Source: Campylobacteraceae bacterium (GTDB taxonomy: Bacteria; Campylobacterota; Campylobacteria; Campylobacterales; Sulfurovaceae). Taken from it: a stretch of 20,359 bases of DNA. The stretch is taken from contig JALVVQ010000006.1 of NCBI GenBank assembly GCA_027023325.1, positions 1-20,359 of the forward strand. Direction: 5' to 3'. The notes under the pieces were generated by a model, which searched no databases, was not told the origin of the DNA, and saw nothing but the letters and a program-made list of their open reading frames with translations. The position numbers were made by a program, and so were the translations under genes. Positions 8,450-15,834 of the stretch are shown in pieces. Within the stretch, counting starts at the first letter, position 1; each line of letters begins with the position of its first letter.

Positions 8450-9328
8450 CTATGACTTTCGCTGTGAAAGATAAAGCCCCACTAAGATAAGTATACCCCC
8501 GCCTATCATCCGCAGGGTCAGCGTCTCACCTAGCACAAAAACGCCTGTGACTGCAGTAATGAGAGGCACAAGATAGATATAATTGCTTGCAGCGATAGAG
8601 CCTATCTGCTCGATACCCTTGTGCCAGAGGATAAATGCCAGTCCAGAGGAGAGTACACCAAGATAGAGTATGTTTGCCCAAACTACTGGTACTGTGAGCA
8701 CCTTGGTATGGAATCCTTTTTCGTTCATGAAGAAGTATAGTAGCATCATAATGACAGCATAGAAAAAACTTTTTCTGGTGATCTCTATATAGTGATATCC
8801 CTTGGGAGCGCGGGTCAGTATGGCAGAATAGAGCGCAAAGACTGCTGCCGCACCTAAGGCCAACAGATCTCCCTTGAGCCGCATTTCATATCCTGAGCCT
8901 TCGAGTAGGATGAGCCCTATGCCTACCATTGCCACCAGAAATCCTACAAATAGATTAAGCGAAAGTGCTTCATCTTTGGAGATAAAGTGTGCAAATAGTG
9001 CGGTCAAAATGGGGATTGCGCCCATGTAGAGCCCTACATTGGCTGCCTGTGTATAGGAGAGTGCGAAGTTCTCCAGCAGAAAGTAGATAAAGATACCTAG
9101 AAACCCAAGCAATATAAAGAAAAACTCATCTTTGATAGAGTGCGGCAGACGCCATTTGGGATACAATAGTAGAAGAAACAAGTACCCCAGTGTAAAGCGT
9201 AGAATCATATTTTCGATGGGGGAGATGTAGGCAAGTAGCGCTTTGTTACTGACAAAAGCCACGCTCCAGATGACAATAGTAATAAAGGTAAAGAAGTGAC
9301 CTGATAGTGTGCTCTTTTGAAGTGGCAT
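8450..9328 (-). CDS. EamA/DMT-family transporter
   Basis: The product is a ten-helix inner-membrane protein of 292 residues made of two repeated EamA halves. The first half contains ITIVIWSVAFVSNKALL and a PIENMILRF stretch, and the second ALGAAAVFALYSAILTRAPKG and LGVLSSGLAFILWHKGIEQIG, ending in the typical YLVPLITAVTGVFVLGE. Such proteins usually export metabolites or amino acids; the substrate is not visible. The frame is open to 9526, but the extra 66 residues overlap the TRAP permease gene and are hydrophilic, so I take the ATG at 9328 (MPLQKST). The ATG at 9358 (MVHSIKK) is a possible alternative. It follows the TRAP gene on the same strand with a strong hairpin in between. Confidence 0.85.
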   Translation of the reverse strand: MPLQKSTLSGHFFTFITIVIWSVAFVSNKALLAYISPIENMILRFTLGYLFLLLLYPKWRLPHSIKDEFFFILLGFLGIFIYFLLENFALSYTQAANVGLYMGAIPILTALFAHFISKDEALSLNLFVGFLVAMVGIGLILLEGSGYEMRLKGDLLALGAAAVFALYSAILTRAPKGYHYIEITRKSFFYAVIMMLLYFFMNEKGFHTKVLTVPVVWANILYLGVLSSGLAFILWHKGIEQIGSIAASNYIYLVPLITAVTGVFVLGETLTLRMIGGGILILVGLYLSQRKS

Positions 9329-9376
9329 AAAATGAATCTTTTTGATAGAGTGTACCATAGTATTGGTAAGGGTATC

Positions 9377-9400
9377 GATACCTGCCCGAAGGCAGATATC
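9377..9400 (-). promoter_or_regulatory. UUCG-capped hairpin between TRAP and EamA genes
   Basis: On the minus strand a 10-bp stem (one G-U pair) closes on a C(UUCG)G tetraloop, 20 bases after the TRAP permease stop. No U-run follows, so it looks more like an mRNA-stabilising or partial attenuating hairpin than a full intrinsic terminator. Confidence 0.6.
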
Positions 9401-9420
9401 TTCCTCACATATCGAGAGGG

Positions 9421-11541
9421 TTAGTGCGTGAAGCCTACCTTGGTAGGTACATAGTGACCATGCTTTTTGATGCGTGCTTTCTGCATCAAATAGATGACAA
9501 AGTAGATACCAAATGCGATAGCCCATGGTACTAGGTTAGAACCCAAATGTAGGGTTTTAGCCATGAGATCGGGAAGGAACGCAAAAGGTATAATCGCCAA
9601 GAACATGAGCCTCTCAAGGATATTGACCTTGGTGAGATAGAAGCCTTGTACTGCGGAGGTAAAGGCAAACATGCCCATGACTGCAAAGGCAAAGATACCC
9701 AAAATTTCTAGAGGATTGGTAATCCATACCCATCCTGCTGGGTCGTTTGGATCGGCAGGATTGACACTCTCTATCAACAGCAATTTGTTGTTGAAGAAGA
9801 ACATAAAAGGTAGAATCGCCGTACGAATATCATACATAAATCCTTGTAGGCCTGTCTTGATAGGATCGGCCTTGGCGATACCGGCGGCGGCATAAGCTGC
9901 CATCCCCACAGGTGGCGTATCATCCGCCAAAATACCGAAGTAGAAGACGAACATATGCGCTGCAATCGCAGGGATGATATAGCCATTGTCTGCAGCAAGC
10001 TGCATGATGACAGGGGCAGTCAGTGCTGCCATGACGATATAGTTGGCAGTCGTTGGCAGTCCCATACCCAATACGAGTGATACGATGGCTGTCAGTACCA
10101 GTACCAGGATGATATTGCCATTGGAGAGCTGATCGATGACATCAGCCAGAATCAGTCCAATACCAGTCAGTGTCACTGAGCCTACCACGATACCTGCTAC
10201 GGCTGTAGCGATAGCGATAGGTACCATGTTTTTCGCACCATTGACCATACCTGACCCAATATCCCTGAAGCCTTGGGTAAAGGTATCCAGAGTAAAGGCT
10301 TCTTTGTTGATCAGCGCTTTAAATGGATATTGCACCACCATGATGATCATCATAAACTGAATAGCACTCCAGGCAGCTGCTTGTGCAGATTGCTTGAGTA
10401 CCAGTAGGGTGTAGATCAAGAAGAAGATAGGCACAATAAAGTGAATACCTTTAATAAAGATAGGGTAGACCTTTTTGAGTTTACTTGGATCCTCACCTTT
10501 GATACCGAGCTTTCGCGCTTCTAGGTGCACGATATAAAAAAGTGCAAAATAGCTGGTAAACGCAGGGATAAAGGCAGCCTTGACTACCTCTGTATATCCC
10601 AGTCCCAAAAACTCGGCAATGATAAAGGCAGCCGCACCCATAATAGGAGGCATAAGCTGTCCATTGACAGAAGAGGCAACCTCTACTGCACCTGCTTTGT
10701 GGGCAGGAAATCCAAGTCGCTTCATCAGTGGGATAGTAAAGGTACCCGTGGTTACCGTATTGGCAATAGAACTTCCTGAGATGATTCCCATGAGCCCTGA
10801 TGCCGCAACAGAGGCTTTGGCAGGGCCACCATCATATCTTCCCAGGAGGTTGTAGGCCATACTGATGAAGTATTCACCTGCACCAGCCCGATCAAGCAGT
10901 GCACCAAAGAGGACAAAGAGAAAGACAAAGCTTGCACTCACGCCCAGCGGGACACCGAAGATACCTTCTGTGGTCAAAAACATCTGACCAATGATTTTAT
11001 TGAGGCTGGCACCTTTATGCGCGATGAGATCAGGCATATATGGGCCTAGATAGTCATAGAGGAGGAAAACCACGGCAATAATAGGCAGTGCTAGACCCAG
11101 AGACCTTCTGGCCGCCTTGAGGAGGAAAAATATTCCTGCAACGCCCATGATCACATCGATATGTTCCCATGCGCCACTACGGGCATTGAGGTCATCATAG
11201 GCGTAAACGATATACAGTGCCGTCACAATGGCGGAGGGAGCGATGAGGAAGTTGTACCATGGTATAGATGTCATGGTTTTGGCGGATTTAAACATAGGGT
11301 ACATGGCAAATGCCAGCGCTAAAGCGAAAGAGAGGTGAATAGATCTGACAAACACACTGTTGACAGGGTGGACAACTACATAGATTTGAAATGCAGACCA
11401 AAAGAATGCAATAACGATAATAAGTCTATGTTGCCATGTGCCTTCTTCGAGGGTGCGTTGACCCTCGAATTGTTCTATCAGCTTCTCTTCTTCTTCTGCA
11501 CTGATTGCTTCTATGCTTTCTGTAGCATTATTTTCTTTCAT
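9421..11541 (-). CDS. TRAP transporter fused permease (TAXI type)
   Basis: The 706-residue protein fuses the small (DctQ-like) and large (DctM-like) TRAP permease subunits, as is typical of TAXI systems. A charged N-terminus (ATESIEAISAEEEEKLIEQ) precedes about 17 or more hydrophobic segments. Family motifs include SGSSIANTVTTGTFTIPLMK, GLPTTANYIVMAALTAPVI and DDTPPVGMAAYAAAGIAKAD. It uses an ion gradient to import a solute delivered by the binding protein encoded 30 bases upstream. The start ATG at 11541 follows AAAGG by eight bases. Substrates of related TAXI systems include glutamate and other organic acids, but the neighbourhood gives no hint here. Family length and motifs are complete. 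Confidence 0.93.
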   Translation of the reverse strand: MKENNATESIEAISAEEEEKLIEQFEGQRTLEEGTWQHRLIIVIAFFWSAFQIYVVVHPVNSVFVRSIHLSFALALAFAMYPMFKSAKTMTSIPWYNFLIAPSAIVTALYIVYAYDDLNARSGAWEHIDVIMGVAGIFFLLKAARRSLGLALPIIAVVFLLYDYLGPYMPDLIAHKGASLNKIIGQMFLTTEGIFGVPLGVSASFVFLFVLFGALLDRAGAGEYFISMAYNLLGRYDGGPAKASVAASGLMGIISGSSIANTVTTGTFTIPLMKRLGFPAHKAGAVEVASSVNGQLMPPIMGAAAFIIAEFLGLGYTEVVKAAFIPAFTSYFALFYIVHLEARKLGIKGEDPSKLKKVYPIFIKGIHFIVPIFFLIYTLLVLKQSAQAAAWSAIQFMMIIMVVQYPFKALINKEAFTLDTFTQGFRDIGSGMVNGAKNMVPIAIATAVAGIVVGSVTLTGIGLILADVIDQLSNGNIILVLVLTAIVSLVLGMGLPTTANYIVMAALTAPVIMQLAADNGYIIPAIAAHMFVFYFGILADDTPPVGMAAYAAAGIAKADPIKTGLQGFMYDIRTAILPFMFFFNNKLLLIESVNPADPNDPAGWVWITNPLEILGIFAFAVMGMFAFTSAVQGFYLTKVNILERLMFLAIIPFAFLPDLMAKTLHLGSNLVPWAIAFGIYFVIYLMQKARIKKHGHYVPTKVGFTH

Positions 11542-11571
11542 GAGTAAGCCTTTGTGATAATATGGTTATCC

Positions 11572-12522
11572 TTAGAGAAGGCCTGCTTCTTTGAACGCTT
11601 TGACTGCACCTGGATGCTGTGGTACTGCAAGACCGTCAAGCAGTGATTTTTTGGTAATAGTTTTATACGCTGGGTGCAATTTTTTGAATGCGTCAAAGTT
11701 GTCAAGAATGGTTTTTGCCAGTGTGTAGACTACTTTTTCACTAATGCTGTCTTTGGTACAAAGTACTGCTTTTACACCGATACTTGGAGTGTCATGCTCT
11801 ACGCCTTTGTAGAAAGTACCAGAGATGACACCTTTTGCGTAGTAAGGAAACTTGGCTACCAAATCATCAATAGGCTTACCATCAATAGGGACAAGGTTAA
11901 TATCTACAGAGTTGGCTGCATCTTTGATGTTGGCAGTTGGGTGACCAAAGACACCAAAGTAACCATCAATTTTATTGTCTTTGAGCATGGTTGGACCCTC
12001 AGAAGACTTGAGCTCGTTTGCTAGTGCTAGGTCAGACAACTTAATGCCAAAGGCTTTCAGTACAATTTCAGTGGTCATTCTGGTACCTGATCCGGCAACA
12101 TCAATATTGACTTTTTTACCTTTGATATCAGTAAGTTTCTTGATACCTGATTTTTGATTGACAACAAATGCCAAAAGCTCAGGATAGATGGCGATGACAG
12201 ATCTGAGTCCTTTGATCGCTTTGCCTTCAAATTTACCTTCGCCGTGGAATGCCTGATAGGCAGTATCACTCTGTGCAATACCAAAGTCAAGCTCATCGGC
12301 ATTGATAGTATTGACGTTGTAGACTGAACCACCAGTAGACTCTACAGAACATCGAATACCTGTTGTTTTCTTGTTTTTATTCATCATACGACAGATCGCA
12401 CCACCTGTTGGATAATAGGTTCCTGTTACGCCACCTGTACCGATGGTGATGAATTGTGTTGCAAATGCTGATCCTGTAAACAGCACGGAAGCTGCTACTA
12501 CTGATTTGGTAAGTTTAGTCAT
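11572..12522 (-). CDS. TAXI-family TRAP solute-binding protein
   Basis: The 316-residue periplasmic protein has a clear Sec signal peptide (about 1–22, cleavage after GSAFA). It starts its mature part with QFITIGTGGVTGTYYPTGG, the signature of the TAXI family. IRCSVESTGGSVYNV and a DFGIAQSDTAYQAFHG segment complete the ligand-binding core. It captures the substrate and feeds the fused permease encoded directly downstream. The ribosome binding site AAGGAGAG (12527–12534, minus strand) is the strongest in this part of the window, as expected for a binding protein made in excess of its membrane partner. Two cysteines (in ICRM and RCSV) could form a disulfide; two more flank residue 230. Confidence 0.93.
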   Translation of the reverse strand: MTKLTKSVVAASVLFTGSAFATQFITIGTGGVTGTYYPTGGAICRMMNKNKKTTGIRCSVESTGGSVYNVNTINADELDFGIAQSDTAYQAFHGEGKFEGKAIKGLRSVIAIYPELLAFVVNQKSGIKKLTDIKGKKVNIDVAGSGTRMTTEIVLKAFGIKLSDLALANELKSSEGPTMLKDNKIDGYFGVFGHPTANIKDAANSVDINLVPIDGKPIDDLVAKFPYYAKGVISGTFYKGVEHDTPSIGVKAVLCTKDSISEKVVYTLAKTILDNFDAFKKLHPAYKTITKKSLLDGLAVPQHPGAVKAFKEAGLL

Positions 12523-12689
12523 GTTACTCTCCTTGAGTATGATTGTTTTTTCTTATCCCCAATCCTATGATCATGAGAAACATGAACATATCATTCCGGA
12601 TAACAAAAAATAATACGATGTTTCTTATTAAAATAGATTTAAAATACCACTTTTATGCAACTTTAAATGCTAGATGTATCTTTGTGAGG

Positions 12690-12695
12690 TATAAT
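12690..12695 (+). promoter_or_regulatory. perfect -10 box just before the mscS-like gene
   Basis: TATAAT ends six bases before the ATG at 12702, so the predicted transcript would begin at or next to the start codon. The GAGG at 12686–12689 lies inside the promoter and could not serve as ribosome binding site of such a transcript. The rest of the 179-base divergent region (12523–12701) is AT-rich; I see no clear promoter for the TAXI gene in it. Confidence 0.5.
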
Positions 12696-12701
12696 TGCCT
12701 T

Positions 12702-13898
12702 ATGGAACATTTACTCAATCTTATAAATCAGCGCATGCCCGAAGAGATTACGAGGCTGGCTGCCTATCTATATACGACACCCGGGCATATCTTGATGTTT
12801 ATTTTTCTGATACTGCTGATTGCTGTACTGCGTTATCTGTTTCGCGGATTGGTACGTAAATGGATAAAAATGTGGCTCTACAAAAAACGCAAAGAGCTGC
12901 TGTATCGCCTGATGTTTTATAGGCTCGAAAAGATACTCCATCCTTTTCGCCTAATCATCAGTATGCTCCTGCTGGAAAAGGCGCTAGATCTGTTTGATGC
13001 CAGTGAAGTGATGAATTTGTTCTTCTTCGCAGTATATGCAATATTGATCGCATGGTGGACTTATGAGATTGTCAAGTTTTTGCTCTACTTTTCACTCTCT
13101 CAGCGGATCGAGAAGCAGCAATCGGTGCGGCGAGAGCTCTTTAACCTTATTCTCAATATTGTCAAGATCATTTTGACGATCATTGTCATACTGGTCTTTC
13201 TCTCCAAAATGGGTGTCGATGTTACGGGACTGATCACCTCACTGGGTGTGGGAGGTATCGTGATCGGATTTAGTGCCAAGGATACACTGACCAACTTTTT
13301 TGACTCTATTCGACTGGTGGGAGAAAATGCTTTCAATCTGGGGGACTGGATTGAGACCAAAGAGATGGAGGGCTATGTGGCAGAGATCGGACTGGCAGCT
13401 ACCCGTATCCGCACCTTCGACAATGCACTGGTCACCATCCCCAACTCCAAATTGGCTGCGGACTATATCAAAAACTGGTCCAAACGGGTCATAGGCAGAC
13501 GGATCAAGTTTCACCTCAAGCTTACTTATACCTACGATACCCAAGAGATCGATCGGGTACTTTTCGAGATTAGAGATATGCTGGAGAAACATCCCGATAT
13601 TGTTAACGACAACAAGCTCAAGTACCTTATAAAGATGCGCCAGACTCACGAACAGGGACTTTTCAATATGAAGCATACGATGGGCGTACAGAGTGCACTG
13701 ATGGTCTATCTCGATCAGATTGATACCTATTCGATGGATATTCTTGTCTATGCCTATGCGATCTCAGTCAAATGGGAGGAGTGGCTCCATGTCAAAGAAG
13801 ATGTGCTTAAGAAAGTGATAGAGATCATTGATGGGTCAGAGCTGGATCTGGCGATACCACAGGAGCAAATATTGCTGGAGACAAAAGTAGAACAGTAG
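12702..13898 (+). CDS. MscS-family mechanosensitive channel
   Basis: The 398-residue protein has several N-terminal membrane helices (about 27–47, 90–110, 112–132 and 150–170). They precede the pore helix and beta domain of MscS (GVDVTGLITSLGVGGIVIGF, then FNLGDWIETKEMEGYVAEIG, and RTFDNALVTIPNSKLA). The cytoplasmic alpha-beta domain follows (about 255–385). It resembles the larger YnaI-like members with extra helices rather than the minimal E. coli MscS. Such channels open under membrane tension and release solutes in hypo-osmotic shock. The frame is open to 12543, but that stretch is AT-rich, has no family similarity and contains the -10 box, so I start at ATG 12702. It converges with the peptidase gene, with four bases between the stops. 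Confidence 0.9.
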   Translation: MEHLLNLINQRMPEEITRLAAYLYTTPGHILMFIFLILLIAVLRYLFRGLVRKWIKMWLYKKRKELLYRLMFYRLEKILHPFRLIISMLLLEKALDLFDASEVMNLFFFAVYAILIAWWTYEIVKFLLYFSLSQRIEKQQSVRRELFNLILNIVKIILTIIVILVFLSKMGVDVTGLITSLGVGGIVIGFSAKDTLTNFFDSIRLVGENAFNLGDWIETKEMEGYVAEIGLAATRIRTFDNALVTIPNSKLAADYIKNWSKRVIGRRIKFHLKLTYTYDTQEIDRVLFEIRDMLEKHPDIVNDNKLKYLIKMRQTHEQGLFNMKHTMGVQSALMVYLDQIDTYSMDILVYAYAISVKWEEWLHVKEDVLKKVIEIIDGSELDLAIPQEQILLETKVEQ

Positions 13899-13902
13899 TA
13901 CT

Positions 13903-14526
13903 TTACCGTTTATCAAAATGCTGATAATCCTTGATACTGTGCCAGTCTCCACCCCAACGCCAGCCTTTGGTCTTAAATAATTTTACAATTTTATCATTTT
14001 TAAGGATAGTGGCTTTTGAGTGACTGTGATCTCTGTTTCTGTATTTTAGGGACGATTTATGTGAAATGCGTCCAGAGCGAGAGATGTAGGGGTTCTCTAT
14101 TGGGTTGATATCGATCGCTTTGCCGTAGGAGTGATTGGACCATTTTTTTCCTCCGGTTACTGCCCTGCAGTTAAAAGCCGAGGTATTGTCTGCCTCGATA
14201 GACCGGAAGTCACTGGCACCATAGTCGCTGACCAGTCTCATGTGTTTGATGGGGTACTTGGAGGTGTAGAGCTTGCCAAAGATCTCTGTGACCTCCCTGG
14301 CGACACTCTGGTGTACGATCATCTCTCCACGATGGTCTCTGCCGTCAAAGCCTCTGTAGGTCATGGTGAGGTATCTCAGGTCAGAGAGCGGTACTGGACA
14401 GCCTCTGTGCCAGGACCCTCCCTTGAGTATGCGTGTTTTTATTTTAGGCGTAATAGGTGAGATATGCGAGCTGTATCCTGCCAATAGGAGATAAGGGGTT
14501 GCGAGTGTGAGTAGTAGCTTTTTCAT
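13903..14526 (-). CDS. M15-family peptidase (D-Ala-D-Ala carboxypeptidase-like)
   Basis: This 207-residue exported protein carries the zinc peptidase motifs of family M15: SNHSYGKAIDINPIENPY (SxHxxGxAxD, giving two metal ligands) and DYQHFDK near the C-terminus (the third ligand His). The LRYLTMTYRGFDG and GEMIVHQSV segments before the motifs are typical of the VanY/CwlK-like branch acting on peptidoglycan stem peptides. A signal sequence (about 1–18) ends LLLAGYSS, where a lipobox would read LAGC; the Cys is replaced by Tyr. Thus the protein is more likely a soluble periplasmic enzyme. No ribosome binding site is visible; a TAAAAT lies five bases before the ATG, so a leaderless mRNA is possible. 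It is divergent from the TauE/SafE gene. Confidence 0.85.
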   Translation of the reverse strand: MKKLLLTLATPYLLLAGYSSHISPITPKIKTRILKGGSWHRGCPVPLSDLRYLTMTYRGFDGRDHRGEMIVHQSVAREVTEIFGKLYTSKYPIKHMRLVSDYGASDFRSIEADNTSAFNCRAVTGGKKWSNHSYGKAIDINPIENPYISRSGRISHKSSLKYRNRDHSHSKATILKNDKIVKLFKTKGWRWGGDWHSIKDYQHFDKR

Positions 14527-14556
14527 ACAGCATTTTATCTCAAAGTGGTTAATGGT

Positions 14557-14562
14557 TATAAT
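14557..14562 (+). promoter_or_regulatory. -10 box of the TauE/SafE-family gene
   Basis: TATAAT lies 20 bases before the ATG at 14583, with a good AGGAG ribosome binding site (14573–14577) between. It faces away from the peptidase gene in the 56-base divergent region. Confidence 0.6.
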
Positions 14563-14582
14563 GCGGTTTTTTAGGAGTAGAT

Positions 14583-15338
14583 ATGATCGCAGTATTTATC
14601 ATCGTAGGTATCATTGTGGGGGCTATTTCGGGCTTTTTTGGTGTGGGAGGCGGTATGATACTGGTACCTTCACTGATGGCAGCCGGTGTAGATATCAAGA
14701 GTGCGATTGGTGTCTCTATCGTGCAGATGGTCTTTAGCTCTTACTATGGCTCCTATATGAATTACCGCAAGGGGCTTTTACAGCTCAATGAAGGTGTCTG
14801 GGTCGGTATCGGCGGGATCTTCGGTGGTGCAATCGGTGCGCACTTTACCGATCTTCTGCCACCTGAAATACTGAGCTATATCTTTTTGGCACTGGTGATC
14901 TTCGCACTCTTGCGCATTCTGCGATCCAAACCTCTCTTGGCAGGAGAGGAGGAGGGGAGCTTTTCTTCGGCGGTGCTTTTCGTGATCGGTCTAGGGATCG
15001 GTATTATAGCGATGATGTTGGGTGTGGGCGGCTCGGTCATGCTTACGCCGATACTGGTCGGCTTCCTTCGCTTCCCGACCAAAAAGGCCTCCACAGCCGG
15101 ACTCTTCTTCGTGGTCTTCTCTTCCACAGCAGGACTGATCTACAAGCTCACGACAGGCACCTTCCATGCCGTCTCTTTGCAGACCTCGGAGATACTCAGT
15201 ATCGCTTTTGCTGCGATTATCGGGGTTATTCTGGGGATTAAACTCAAAGATTTGGTAAGTGATAGCCACCACAGACGCTCTTTGATTGTGTTGTACGTAG
15301 TGATCTTGGGTCTGATGCTGAAAAAAATCTTTTTTTAG
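14583..15338 (+). CDS. TauE/SafE-family sulfite/anion exporter
   Basis: The 251-residue membrane protein has about eight helices in two inverted halves, each carrying the family glycine motif: GFFGVGGGMILVPSLMAAG near the N-terminus and MMLGVGGSVMLTPILVGF in the middle. A short cytoplasmic loop (SKPLLAGEEEGSF) separates the halves. Family members move sulfite, sulfoacetate, sulfonates or other organic anions. In a sulfur-oxidising Campylobacterota host sulfite export would be sensible, but nothing adjacent supports this. AGGAG is five bases before the ATG. It reads towards the decayed region at 15339, and I see no clear intrinsic terminator after its stop. Confidence 0.9.
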   Translation: MIAVFIIVGIIVGAISGFFGVGGGMILVPSLMAAGVDIKSAIGVSIVQMVFSSYYGSYMNYRKGLLQLNEGVWVGIGGIFGGAIGAHFTDLLPPEILSYIFLALVIFALLRILRSKPLLAGEEEGSFSSAVLFVIGLGIGIIAMMLGVGGSVMLTPILVGFLRFPTKKASTAGLFFVVFSSTAGLIYKLTTGTFHAVSLQTSEILSIAFAAIIGVILGIKLKDLVSDSHHRRSLIVLYVVILGLMLKKIFF

Positions 15339-15359
15339 GAGATGCGCTTACTTAGTGGG

Positions 15360-15461
15360 TCATAGCCAGTCGCTTGTGGCAAGCTTGATTCCTGGAGCGA
15401 TAAACAGAGCACCCAGACCACGATCCATCCTGATATTTTCTGTTGCTACTAAGATACCTCG
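15360..15461 (-). pseudogene. possible C-terminal remnant of an unknown gene
   Basis: On the minus strand a frame of about 33 codons between two stops encodes a peptide containing GLGALFIAPGIKLATSDWL and then TGA. The alternation of hydrophobic and polar residues and the PGIK-xxx-SDxL pattern recall the last strands of an outer-membrane beta barrel. Nothing recognisable lies upstream of it, so it would be a remnant. The evidence is thin. Confidence 0.2.
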
Positions 15462-15482
15462 TTAATTTTGATGATGATTGGT

Positions 15483-15528
15483 GGGGTTTATTGCAAAACT
15501 CCAAATTGCATACCAAAGGAGTATAAAA
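15483..15528 (+). repeat. orphan lipoprotein leader copy (hairpin plus RBS)
   Basis: A 7-bp stem GGGGTTT/AAACTCC (15483–15502, loop ATTGCA, one G-T pair) is followed after 12 bases by AAAGGAGTATAAAA. The same two parts at the same distance lie before the lipoprotein gene at 19352. Here no lipoprotein start follows; the HepT relic begins immediately. I read it as the remains of a lost cassette. Confidence 0.55.
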
Positions 15529-15675
15529 GGAAGCTATGAACTGCGCAACTTTATCGCGCATGATTATGAAGGTATCGACCTTTGTATCGCAGAAGAGGTG
15601 ATCAGGGAGCGACTCCCTCTGATAGCCAAAGATGCCGACGAAGCATTGTTTTGTGATTATGATTTTTTGCATTAG
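15529..15675 (+). pseudogene. C-terminal fragment of a HepT-like (DUF86) toxin
   Basis: The frame ending in TAG at 15675 encodes LRNFIAHDYEGIDLCIAEEV followed by IRERLPLI. That is the catalytic R-x4-H-x-Y region and final helices of HepT-type proteins (DUF86, partners of MntA nucleotidyltransferases in toxin-antitoxin pairs). About 49 codons remain of the usual 110–140. The N-terminal helices and any MntA gene are missing. The frame is open back to a TTG at 15478, but that part is leader DNA related to another gene, so no credible start exists. The AAAGGAG before it belongs to the orphan leader; the first ATG after it (15536) is out of frame. It is most likely not functional. Confidence 0.6.
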
Positions 15676-15750
15676 AGACGCCTATTCGCCACTATGTGTT
15701 TGCTTAGTGTGGTAATAAAATCTCCAAAAAATACACCCAAATCATCCCCA

Positions 15751-15783
15751 TGACATAATTTTGCCACTATTTATTGGTATACT
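15751..15783 (+). promoter_or_regulatory. duplicated lipoprotein promoter, copy A
   Basis: This 33-base block matches 19266–19298 at 27 positions without gaps, including TGACA, TTTTGCCAC and the -10 TATACT (15778–15783). In this copy the -10 is of the extended type, TGGTATACT. A shared ATTAGAGAnGCC lies 80 bases upstream (15671) and also before the other copy (19204). Confidence 0.7.
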
Positions 15784-15790
15784 TTTTGTA

Positions 15791-15809
15791 TGAAAGTTTT
15801 TATCTTTCA
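15791..15809 (+). promoter_or_regulatory. 5'-end hairpin of leader A
   Basis: TGAAAG and CTTTCA form a 6-bp stem with a loop of seven bases, starting eight bases after the -10 box and thus at or near the first base of the mRNA. The copy at 19307 has a stem at the same place with a different sequence, so structure rather than sequence seems conserved. The ribosome binding site GAAGGG (15821–15826) follows. Confidence 0.55.
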
Positions 15810-15834
15810 AATATATACATGAAGGGATACGGAT

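Noticed and set aside
9329..9526. N-terminal extension of the EamA transporter
   Set aside because: The 66 extra residues overlap the TRAP permease gene, contain the UUCG hairpin region and are unlike the family start. The protein from 9328 has normal length.
12543..12701. N-terminal extension of the MscS-family channel
   Set aside because: This AT-rich stretch includes the -10 box and has no likeness to the family, so it is treated as intergenic.
15352..15672. Minus-strand 106-codon frame across the HepT relic
   Set aside because: It is antisense to the recognisable HepT motif, has no ribosome binding site and shows no domain.
15751..15765. Sigma-54 promoter in the duplicated block (TGACA…TTTTGCC)
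   Set aside because: The GG doublet is missing and the spacing to GC is one base off in both copies. The TATACT further down explains the site better.
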